This document shows, in pieces, positions 10,001 to 18,697 of a stretch of DNA of 64,000 nt (its first letter is position 1; the number at the start of each line of letters is the position of its first letter). Source of the stretch: Pterobdella sp. o SKG-2022 (lineage: Eukaryota > Annelida > Clitellata > Hirudinida > Piscicolidae). Where the stretch lies: the NCBI GenBank assembly GCA_964035795.1, contig OZ038321.1:20397958-20461957 (forward strand), in the 5' to 3' direction. Under the pieces are notes generated by a model. That model was not told where the DNA came from and ran no database searches. It saw only the letters and a program-made list of their open reading frames with translations. Made by a program: the position numbers and the translations under genes.

Positions 10001-12026
10001 ACGGTATCATTAAATCAAACTTAATGGCCAAACCCAGTGTGTTTAATCTGAGTATGTATAATATAGATATTTTAATTATTCTTACTTAGTAGATCTTCTA
10101 GGCACTGGTACTGGCAAGTTATTTTCTGTAAGGGTGAGTTTGGATGTGAGCTTGAGACTATATTTAATGTTAAACACCTAATAATGAATTATTTTTTATT
10201 GTTAGTTACCTCAAGATGATATAAAATATATATATCAAAAGCTTTGTTAATGAAAATATTGAGATTGCTTGTGTTTCTCTTATTTTTATTTTAATCTTTT
10301 GTCATCTATATGTTCCTATTTCATAAAGTTAGAGGCGAAAGCACAGTGAAACAGATGCTAATTGTGGGCCTACTTCGGGATCAAACCCAGTAACTTTAAA
10401 TAATTAGCCTAATGCTTTACCAGCCAATTAATGCTCATTTTAATAAATTTTCATGATTTTGGCGTCTTTATTTCTTCATTTGAAGCGCTATAATATGATT
10501 TTTTATTGTTTGTTGAGCCCCAGTTCCTAGTAAGGATAATAATTACTTATGTTCTTTAACATTACATACCTCGTTATAGCAATTATTACTAGCATAAAAA
10601 ATAGTAATAACGTATAATTAAAGCAATTTGAAAATCAAAATTAAATAAATATTTAAGTTGAAATAAGTTCCAATGAACAATAAATAAATAAGAAATATTT
10701 AGACAGTAACATTTTCGAAATATTTTTGCGTATACTTCTCGTTATTAGTAATTAATAAGTTATAATACCCATTCAAATAAACGTAGAGATATATAATCAA
10801 TAACAGCACACGAACTGTATAAGGGGTCATTGTTTAAAGTGCTGTTATAAACATCAGGGCTGTTTTCACCTGTTTCTTTGGACTTTTCTATCAATGGTGC
10901 TATTGCTTTTTTCTGATGGTTGTCAGAGATCTTTGTTGACCATTCAGTATATTTTATATTTAAAAAGAACATAAATTTCAAAAGCTTTCTATTTTATTAC
11001 CACAAATTGTATTTTATAATATTAATGATAAAAATAAAATGATTGATAAAATAAGAATTGTTATTACTATTACTGTATTAAATTAAACAAAAATAAATAT
11101 TAATTGAATAATTATACAGTCTTGAACAAGGCTGAATCAAACCTCAGGAAATGCAATAGATTCTGAGGGTTGGCTTGTCTTCTGAATGCTTGGAGGCATG
11201 TATAGAATGTCTGCTGAATGAATTAAAATAAGTTCCAAATTTATTTTACTTGATATTTAAAAAAGACTTGAATTTTAGACATTTTTTTCATTTATTAGTT
11301 TCATAAAATTGCTATGAAAAGCACTAGTGTGTGTTGAGATGCTTTTCTATGATGAGTAATGAGAATAATTTTGAATATAAATTATTATTTTATTAAAAAA
11401 CATATTTCTAAACTAAAAATTTTAAAAAATAAATTTATTTAAAATCTAATAAGCTAAGTCAATAACTTAAAAATCCCTAACAAACCATCAGGTTTTTCAA
11501 TTTTTTTCTCCCTAGGTCTTATGATAGAGTTATAATGATCAGTCTTGAACTGTTCTTCAGAATCAAGAGTGATGACTTTGTTGGTTGGTTGCATGACCAA
11601 TTGCTTTGATTCTGGAGGAGCAACAGCTGCATACCTTCTAAGAGTTGAATTTTGGGAATCATTTCGTTTTATGGTTATTTTAGTTGGTTCTGTTGAAATT
11701 ATATTTTGCTCTATTGAGTTGTTGGCACTATTTGATGGGAGAATAAAAACTTTTTCAGGTAGTTTTATGGTTAATTGTTGGTTTTTTGTATAATTATTTC
11801 CACTTTCAATTGATTGAGTTGAATGTCCAAATTTATCTTTTGTAATTTCTGATTGATTTATTAGTAAAATCTGTTTAATATCTTTATTTACATCAGCATG
11901 AAAAGTTTTTAATTTTTCCTGAGTACTCAATCTAACTAAAAAATCATTCAAATTGATTGTTTTTTGTTGTGTTACATTAGGATTGTCAATATTATACGAA
12001 GTGTTTGGATTCAAATTTTTATTCAT
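4010..12026 (-). CDS. RhoGAP-domain protein, 14 exons, ARHGAP21/23-like GAP domain
   Basis: A GTPase-activating protein for Rho-family GTPases. The exon model on the minus strand is 12026-11486, 11213-11143, 10930-10816, 10125-10086, 9350-9299, 9098-8891, 7874-7771, 6648-6523, 6043-5935, 5708-5630, 5294-5213, 4982-4857, 4434-4341 and 4212-4010. Every junction has AG/GT and the phases agree throughout, giving 649 codons. The GAP domain covers roughly residues 378-560. It has the arginine-finger block QGVYR (Arg about 402), the lysine-containing LLKLFFRKLPEPL block and NLATLFGPSL. The W-R-I-E-W-S-D spacing before the lysine block and the general pattern are closest to the ARHGAP21/23 group as I recall it. 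No PDZ or PH domain was seen. The N-terminal 180 residues are Asn/Ser/Thr-rich and unrecognised, and an acidic D/E run follows the GAP domain. The usual small Gly after the finger is Cys (YRLAC). The start is the first ATG after an in-frame TAG, but upstream exons cannot be excluded. A consensus donor gtgaga at 4056-4051 could replace the stop at 4010. The GAP exons are solid; the first five exons are less certain. Confidence 0.8.
5375..5532. mobile_element. MITE copy 1 (TIR element) in a RhoGAP intron
   Basis: A roughly 155-bp element with long imperfect terminal inverted repeats. The left arm reads CACTTTTATTAACTATATAA then TAACAC, and the right arm reads GTGTTATTATTTAGTTAATA then AAAGTG. 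The arms continue outwards through TGAATCA-like sequence. A second copy lies at 47114-47260. It has no coding capacity, so it would be a non-autonomous DNA transposon. It sits between the exons ending at 5630 and starting at 5294. Confidence 0.8.
7042..7300 (-). repeat. Dispersed repeat R1, copy 1 (minus)
   Basis: Read on the minus strand, this segment aligns with 57377-57638 on the plus strand. Shared blocks include GGTATCGTTGT, GACAACAGC, AAGTTGGA followed by GTTAGCTCGG or GATTAGCTCGG, AATAATCTAGG with CGACT, and GACATGTA with AGCA. The copies differ by many substitutions and indels, so the family is old. Class is unknown: it could be SINE, LINE 5' region or DNA element. It lies in the RhoGAP intron 6649-7770. 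Confidence 0.75.
7911..7982. repeat. AATC/AAAT tetranucleotide microsatellite
   Basis: An imperfect run of AATC, AATG and AAAT units immediately 5' (minus strand) of the RhoGAP exon at 7874. It is expected to be length-polymorphic. Confidence 0.9.
8784..8845 (+). mobile_element. LINE 3'-end fragment with (ATT)n tail, copy 1
   Basis: The sequence aaacatcactataatatact followed by TCGTAGATTATT and an ATT run recurs at 25990-26050 and 48488-48540. A shared unique end followed by a simple trinucleotide tail is what CR1/L2-type non-LTR retrotransposons leave. No coding part is attached here. It lies just downstream (plus sense) of the RhoGAP exon edge at 8891, in intron. Confidence 0.6.
9948..10010 (-). 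mobile_element. SINE/LINE 3' tail with ATG/ATC-repeat end
   Basis: On the plus strand a CATCATCCTCATCATCATCG run is followed by TTTCACGTCCGTTTTCATGA and ACATGGATTGGACGG. Read on the minus strand this is a conserved tail ending in (GATGAT)n. It closely resembles a tail I recall from very abundant cephalopod and other lophotrochozoan interspersed repeats. It is intronic in the RhoGAP gene (intron 9351-10085) and on the same strand as the gene. Confidence 0.65.
10365..10436 (-). repeat. tRNA-derived SINE head or tRNA pseudogene (Ile-like)
   Basis: On the minus strand an A-box-like stretch (AATTGGCTGGTAAAGCATTA) is followed by an anticodon-arm-like GGCTAATTATT and a B-box GGGTTTGATCCC, with tRNA-like spacing. 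The anticodon position reads AAT, suggesting a tRNA-Ile ancestor. The arms do not pair well enough for a functional tRNA, so a SINE head or pseudogene is likelier. It lies in the RhoGAP intron 10126-10815, about 350 bp upstream (minus sense) of the repeat tail at 9948-10010, but an exon lies between the two. Confidence 0.5.
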
Positions 12027-12138
12027 ATTTGACTACGTTAACAGTTTTGAGAATTACTATTTATTATTAACAAAAACAAACATTCAAATTATTTATTTTT
12101 TTAAAATCAACATTAGATTAGAAATTCACAAAAATTGA

Positions 12139-13020
12139 CTCCATAAAGTTATTTCGACAACTTCCTTGTATTAAACAAAACATGTATCACTTTTAGTTTT
12201 AATTTCAAAAAGTGAAGTAAAGTAACTTGAAAAAAGATAGAATTTATTTTCAACAAATATAATAAAAACTGTAGGTAAAAAATTTGAATAAATTATTCAA
12301 TGTTTTTTCATCAATTTTTTTTTAAACCTGAGTGAGTTGTTTTGTTTTTTAGGTTTTTTAGAAATATTGTAACAATTGATACAAACAAAAATAGCTTTTA
12401 AAACTAAAACTGGATTCATAGGCTGGTCAGTGGGCAGTTGAAACTTAAATCCAGAAAAGAAAGTGTGAAAAACCAACGTGTGGCTATCTAATGAGGAATG
12501 CCACTATAACTAAGATTAAAGCTTCAAAACCTAAGCCAATTGCGGGAGTTTATCTCAGCAAAATATTTCAAACGTTCAATTTTTGGAATGCCTAAGCGAA
12601 TCTTCAAGTGTCATAAAGTTAACACCACTCAATAATTAGAAAATAATGTAATACGTTTCATCGTTGAATACTGAAACTTATATCGTTTTTACAATTTTTT
12701 AAACTCATCAAAGTTAAATTTGATCAAAAGTTTCAAATCTTTTTTTAATTATTAAACAATGAATAACTATGAAAATAAATTTTTACAAAATATCATGTAT
12801 TGAATGTATTGATCCCAAAAAGTATTCAATCGTTTATACTTTTTCGTTCCTCCACTTTAAATCTCATCAAAACCTTTCCCTAAAAGCCCCAAACATCATC
12901 TACTTCTTTGAAAGAAAACCTACTGAAACAAATATTTCAATTTCAAGTAAACATTGACTCAAAATTGAAGTATAAAAATAAATTTAACTCATTTAGAGTT
13001 TATATAATAATAAACATATT
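12139..13020. other. Intergenic, nothing recognised
   Basis: AT-rich region between the first RhoGAP exon (or its unseen upstream part) and the RTE-like remnant. The 12421-12560 section is less AT-rich and may be old repeat, but I could not match it to anything else in the window. Confidence 0.4.
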
Positions 13021-13023
13021 TAT

Positions 13024-13752
13024 GAGGTCAGAAATGAAATCAGGGCGCAAGACATTTTTTACGCAGACGACGTGGATTTTTTAAGCAAAGAAGGCATAGA
13101 TCTCACAAAAGTAGCGAAAATTTTTAAAAAATGAAATCTTAACATGAACAATGGCAAAACAGAAGTCCTAACAACAGAAAGAAACAACATTGAATGGAAG
13201 AGTTGTAAAAAGTTGGGCAGGTTACTTAAAACAAGAGAAGAATGGAAGAGGAGGAAAACCATTTCGATTGCAGCGATGGGGAAGCTAAGTAAGATTTGGA
13301 GCTCCAAGATTTCAGAAAAAAAGAAGGTTAGGATTACAGTGCTTACGTGCAAAGCATTATGCCCTTCGGATAATGCACTTGGAAAATAGACAAAGAAATG
13401 GAACAATCAATAGACTCCTTCAACAGAAGAATGATCCGAGAAGCGTGCGGTATCTTTTGGCCCAACCATATGTCCACAGAAAAAGTCAACACTCTGGCAG
13501 AACCAGCGTCTTAAATTGTAGCAAAAAGACGCTGGAAGATGTTAGGCCCTATTCTTCGAATGAATGACCAAGTTTCGGCAAAAAGAGCTACAATTGAATG
13601 TCTAGTCTCAAAAAACACAGAAAGAGGAAGACCAAGCACCAGTCTTCAAACAACCATCAGAAGAAACCTAAAAAGCCATAAGCTCACACTCAACGAAGCA
13701 ATTGAACTGGCTCAAAACAGAAAACTCTGAAAGCTAGAGGGAAGCCTGGTAT
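13024..13752 (+). pseudogene. RTE-like non-LTR retrotransposon, 3' part of reverse transcriptase, decayed
   Basis: The segment begins inside the reverse transcriptase with the catalytic FYADDVDFLS motif (YADD at 13060-13071). It then runs through NMNNGKTEV, a KKLGRLL block, a TWKIDKEMEQSIDSFNRRMI block and the C-terminal ERGRPSTSLQTTIRRNL and LAQNRKL blocks that typify RTE-like elements. A stop interrupts it just after the YADD block (FKK*NLN), there is at least one frame change around 13340-13380 and another near 13510-13540, and a TGA replaces the Trp of the final RKLW motif. It therefore encodes no functional enzyme. The 5' two thirds (endonuclease, fingers) are absent, as in 5'-truncated insertions. 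A TA microsatellite follows. Confidence 0.88.
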
Positions 13753-13806
13753 AGGTGCACGAATAAAAAGAAGATTGAATAAATTTGATTCTCTTTCCGT
13801 GAACCC

Positions 13807-13830
13807 TAAATATATATATATATATATATT
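13807..13830. repeat. (TA)n microsatellite after the RTE remnant
   Basis: Uninterrupted TA dinucleotides about 55 bp beyond the end of the RTE-like reading frame, possibly grown from the element's 3' tail. Confidence 0.85.
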
Positions 13831-14570
13831 AACATAATATACTATTTGTTATACTTTATAGCTAAAATCTTTTTATATTCAAAAGTCATTAAACAAAACC
13901 ATAAATAGAAACTCAAAGTACTTATTTAGGCTATTTTCTCAAAAATTTTTTTATTTCGATTACGTTCTTGATAATATTGAATGCTGATTAAATGTATCAC
14001 ATTCAATAAAGTTTTTCAACACACAAAATAAACATAAGTTTGTTGTATTGGACCAGTGGTCAATTCCGATGAAATTATTTTTTTTCATTTATTTTGAAAC
14101 AATCGCGTAAATTTGAAGTGTCTGCATTTATTAAAATTATGCGTAGTCCTGATTATTGTCTTCAGGTTTTGAATATGATATTTTAGTTTGAATACTTCAA
14201 ATATGGAGAACTTCTATTTTTATATTAAGATCCTGTTTCTAAAAATGGAAAATTAACTGTGGTATTTAAATAGTTAGTTTGGGTATTTTAAATGAATGAA
14301 TTATTATATGACACTATTTTCAATAATTTATTCAACAGCACGTAATATTTTCTATAACTTTTCATAAAAAAACTTCATGGTGTCAACAGTTAAGCGGAAA
14401 ATTAAGATTGAAATTCAGCTTCAAAAGCTTAAAGATCAAATTTGAAAATTAGTTATTCAATAGACTTGACCTTAACCAGTTTTTACAAAATTTATTTCAA
14501 GTAGGAATTTTTGAAATAAATACTAAAAACGTGGACCAATTTGAAATATTTCATACATGACCACTTGGCA
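13831..14570. other. Intergenic region upstream of the BPI-like gene
   Basis: No exon or repeat recognised. It would contain distal regulatory sequence of the BPI-like gene, but no specific site can be named. Confidence 0.4.
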
Positions 14571-14580
14571 TGTTATTCTT

Positions 14581-14589
14581 TATAAAAAG
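14581..14589 (+). promoter_or_regulatory. TATA box of the BPI-like gene
   Basis: TATAAAAAG lies about 40 bases before the ATG at 14622. If transcription starts the usual 25-30 bases downstream, the 5' UTR is only about 10 bases. It is inferred from motif and position only. Confidence 0.5.
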
Positions 14590-14621
14590 ACATTGGGCCG
14601 CATTGAATTGAGATTCTCAAA

Positions 14622-16871
14622 ATGATTAACACTATTATTGTATGTTTTCTTACTTTCTCGGCCATTCCATCGACAGTTCAAGGTGACTGTATACTACTTT
14701 AGAAGATCTTTAAACATAACAAACCAAATAACGAAAATTATTGATTTATTCAGAGCATGCCGGGGTGAAGGTGATATTTTCTCAGAAGGGGTTGAACTAC
14801 GCCGCGGATGTTGCCATGGACATGCTGATAAAGAAGTTGAGTGACAAGGCCTTAGACGATATTCAAGGCAAGGATGGTGACTTGAGCTACGCCATCACCA
14901 ACATCAAGGTACCTTCTTACATATCAATAACTAGCTTGACGGATCTCAAAAAATAATCAATATTCATTAGATTCATGAATTGTCGAAGCCAAAGTTTGAT
15001 GCGAGTTTCAACGAAAAAGATCAACAGATGATTTGGTCAATCAACAACGCTAAAATATCGGCTTCAGCTAATTTCAAGTTTGTATGGAAGAAAAACAGAT
15101 TTTTGAGGATTAAAGATAGTGGTAAAATGACAATGGCAGTGCAAGATTTGTCATTGAACGTTGGATGGTCTATGAAATTCAACCCAGCCACGGGAATACC
15201 TCTAGTTCAAGCCAACAACTGTCAGAGTAAAGTTGGAAACATTGATATAGACTTCAGTGGAAAAACTAGTTTCATTTACAAAATGCTTTTCAAGTGAGAA
15301 TTTCACTAAATTTTTTCGTACAGCAAAACTTCCGATTATGAAAATATTAGAAAAACACGTAGAAAAATTTTATTACTTTGAAATTTTCAACGACTTGTCG
15401 TGATTTACAAAAGAACATACGATGGTCTCTAAGAAACTATATTTTACATATAATTATTTTGCTGTTCATTATTGAATCTTAATTTTGAATTAGTAACCTT
15501 TTTAACGTTTAAATACTCCTTAGAATGATTGATAAGACTTTTAATCATATACTTTATTTAATTTTAAAATTTAGATTGCTCAAAAGCCCTTTGGATGGTA
15601 AGATAGAAGGCGCCATGTGCAAGGCTGTCCAGAGTTCCCTCAATGAAGACGCTAATAATGACTTGAAGAACTTGCAAGTCAACATAGATTTAAACAAAGA
15701 CTTGAAGTTCAGTTTCAAAATGGTTGCTCTCCCTTACATCTCATCCTCTTACATTACTTTCGTACACTCTGGTTGTAGCTATTTATCGGGACATGAACAG
15801 TGCCCAAATAACCACGTGAGTTCGTTTTAATTTTTATATTTTAAACAATTTCTGTTGAACTAAATTATTTATTAAACAGTTAAAATATTTTTTAGTCTCC
15901 AATGAACGAAGGTCCCCAAGATAGAATGTTGAGCGTTTCCATTTCCAACAGCGTCTTCGACAACTTGGCTGATGGAGCTTTTGCACAGGGAATTATGAAA
16001 ACTACTGTTACTTCAAATGATAACACCGAACAGTCAAAAGTATGCTCAAAACTTTGCCCTTAATAACCAATATTGATTAACGATTCTGGGTAGATTAGAG
16101 GTCATTCAGATTATGGTAGAAAATTGACATAATAATTAATTCAAATATTTTGAAATTAATATAAAAAGCAAAAACTAGAATTATATATTTATATTTTAAT
16201 CGAAAATATAAAAAATTTAGTTTGAAAACTGGCTTTAAGTTTCTATAAGGGTTTAACTAATTGAAGTTAAAATGCGTTGACGTTCTAAAGCTTTTTAAAA
16301 TCTTTATTTTTATATAGCTTTGAATTTATTATTGAATATTGTTAATTTTCAGGATTTTTTCGACACCAACTGCAAGTCTGGCTTATGCATGGCATCTTTT
16401 TTTAGGAAAATCGCCAACAAGTATCCAAACAGTAAATTCGAGATTGATTTTGCTGTGCTTTCGCCTCCTTCTTTAGATATTAAAAAAAATGAAATAAAGA
16501 CTAACGTCAAAGCCGCCGCTGTAGTATTTATTAGAGAGAACTCAGAAAAAAGAACCGAATTGTTCACCACTTCGATTGACACGGAATTAGATTTGTCTGC
16601 AAGAATTGCTGATGGAAACGTTTTGAAAAGTGAAATAATCACATTTAAACCCAAAATTTCTTTGTTCAACATAACAACCGAATACACTTCGAGCAAAAAA
16701 ATTGAAGTTTTAGGGAAAATGCTTGGCAAGGTGATCGTCAAGAAGGCTAACAAAGCCGCGGATGAAGGTCTTCCGTTGCTTTCCATTAAAAACCTTATGT
16801 GGCATAACGCTGATATATCAATTAAAGATGGCTACCTTCATCTTATGACGGATCTTTTATACAGCCAATAA
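14622..16871 (+). CDS. BPI/LBP-family secreted lipid-binding protein, 6 exons
   Basis: A member of the bactericidal/permeability-increasing protein and LPS-binding protein family, which binds lipids or lipopolysaccharide outside the cell and often acts in innate defence. Exons are 14622-14682, 14754-14908, 14971-15293, 15575-15815, 15896-16039 and 16353-16871. All junctions are GT/AG with consistent phase, giving 480 aa, the usual family length. Residues 1-20 form a signal peptide (MINTIIVCFLTFSAIPSTVQ). The N-terminal barrel shows VKVIFSQKGLNYA and the DGDLSYAITNIK strand. NNCQSKVGNIDIDF followed by the MCKAVQ helix supplies the cysteine pair expected for the conserved disulphide. The C-terminal half, from about residue 300, includes KFEIDFAVLSPPSLDI and ends DLLYSQ. 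A CxxxxC pair at the start of exon 6 is an extra. AATAAA overlaps the stop (16867-16872) and another lies at 16978. The gene converges on CHCHD2/10. Whether it kills bacteria or simply carries lipid cannot be told. Confidence 0.9.
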
Positions 16872-17306
16872 ACACCATGAAAGAAATTTATTTCAAATTG
16901 AAAAAACGCAAAACATAAAATTTTAATTTGAAGTGTTCTTAATTTTCCTTTTTTTTCAATTAACACTCTTGATTTGTAATAAAATTACGAAAATGTTATT
17001 TTTGTTGTTACAAGGGCAAACCTGGAAGTATTAACAAAAAATACATTTAATTATATGGAAATCATTATGAATACCTAGAAAAAAAAATTAATTTTGTCTG
17101 AAACAATTAATATTGAGTAGAAATGCCTGGAAAACTAAATTTTAAAAACTAATTTTTATTGAATTAAAAAAGTCGACACAAAGCTTTGCTCAAATTTAAC
17201 TTAAATTACAAAATACTTGATGTTAGTTTGTTTTTTGAAAAAATAGCATTGGTTTTAATTCCTTTTTGCTCTACTAGCACAAAATCTAAATGACTAATAT
17301 ACAAAA
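16872..17306. other. Convergent 3' intergenic region
   Basis: The spacer between the ends of the BPI-like and CHCHD2/10 genes. It holds possible polyadenylation signals for the plus gene (AATAAA at 16978) and otherwise nothing recognisable. Confidence 0.5.
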
Positions 17307-18366
17307 TTAAAAAAAAAAGTAACACAAACCATAGCTTATCTTGCAATCTTTAAGAGCCTGGTTGTACATTTGACAAAGGGAAATATCACCCTGAGTCTGA
17401 GCACAATCCAAAAACTGCTTCATTTGAGCATAGCATGGGTTGTTCTGTTCAATGGGTTGCTGAACTGGCTGTGCCTGTTGAACTTGTTGCTGGGGTTGTT
17501 CAGCCACTTCTCTGCCTCCTCCACCTGTAATGGCAGCCCCTAGCGCATGGCCCTGTACAATAGTATAATTATTAGTTATATTATAAATTATTCATAGTAG
17601 ACTACTGTGAATGTCCCAATAACTATAGTGGATAGCAGTTAGTCAAGATTATTGGTATTTACATAGAAATTTTTGAAACAAGCTATTTTTAATAAATAGT
17701 TTTTATAATATTGTTAATCTGAGCTAATTTTCAATTTGAATTTATTGATGTTTAAAATTCCCAGTTTTAATATAGAATTTGTTTGATCATTTATCAACTA
17801 GAATTATCAACCAAATGAAAACTTTGATAGACTATCATTTGTAGATATATGCCACTGGAATTTATTATTAACATGATTATAACATTAAAAAACTATCTAG
17901 ATCTAGTTTGAAGCCAATATCCAACAAACAAGAAGATGAAAAATGTTTCTACAATGGTAAAATGTCTATATGTTTCAAGAGCTTACCACAGTGGATCCAA
18001 TTGCCACTCCTGCTGCAGTGCTTGCCATATTGGCAAACAAACCAGGTCCCTGAGGAGCAGCAGCTGGTGGTGGTGCAGGTGGGGCAGCTGCAACAGGGGC
18101 TGCTGGAGGGGCTCTTGCTGGCAAGTTTGAAGACCTACTTACCCCTCTGTTTCAAAAAAATGGTTGAAACAATTCTAAATGTAACTTATAACTAAACTCT
18201 GAGTATTAGTGGAAGTAAGGTATCAATATACGCAATCCCTAGAAAATAGACGCAATATAGAATTGAACTGATGTTTAAATGAAATGAATAGATTTAATTT
18301 CTTTTACCTTGATGGCGAGCTTGTTCTCATGCCACCAGAAGATCTTCCACCGCTCCTTCTTGGCAT
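17307..18366 (-). CDS. CHCHD2: CHCHD2/CHCHD10-type twin CX9C mitochondrial protein, 3 exons
   Basis: A small mitochondrial intermembrane-space protein of the CHCHD2/10 family, linked in other animals to cristae organisation (MICOS) and respiratory regulation. Exons are 18366-18308, 18146-17987 and 17552-17307, phase-consistent, 154 aa (human relatives are about 142-151). The N-terminus MPRRSGGRSSGG is basic and Ser/Arg-rich, as for a targeting sequence. A Pro/Ala-rich stretch follows, then the hydrophobic Gly-rich helix with FANMASTAAGVAIGSTV and GHALGAAITGG. The C-terminal CHCH fold has two CX9C motifs, CYAQMKQFLDC and CQMYNQALKDC. The last residues (ISYGLCYFFF) differ from the usual ANGL ending. 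A possible gtttgt donor after YG could join another short exon. CHCHD2 and CHCHD10 are vertebrate duplicates, so this single gene may stand for both. Confidence 0.93.
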
Positions 18367-18697
18367 TTTTATTAAATTTTCACGATAAGACAACACCGGT
18401 TAAAAGTACTCGTTTCAAGGTTAGAACATAACGAAGCGCCTCCTTGATAGTTCAATTTAATTTAATAACTCAATTATTTTCTATTTTAATTCAAATATCT
18501 ATTTATTTAAAAATAAGAAATTTATTAATTCATTAAAATCATAATGACGAATTTTGTTGATTTCATCTTGAAAAACAAAATCACGTTTTAAAATGATATT
18601 ATTAAAAAAAGAAACTTGAAATTTTGTTCTAAAAAATTTTATAACTCATTTCCCGATACAAGCAATTAAAATGTTATTAGTTTGTGTTTGATATTAG

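Noticed and set aside
10030..10375. A single SINE spanning from the tRNA-like head (10436) to the ATG-tail (9948)
   Set aside because: A phase-consistent RhoGAP exon (10086-10125) lies between the two parts, so I keep them as separate fragments.
13059..13406. 115-codon minus-strand frame rich in Leu and Phe
   Set aside because: Antisense shadow of the RTE-like reverse transcriptase fragment, which carries the YADD motif on the plus strand.
17908..18195. Gln/Leu-rich plus-strand frames opposite CHCHD2/10
   Set aside because: Antisense shadows of the Pro/Ala-rich CHCHD2/10 exon.
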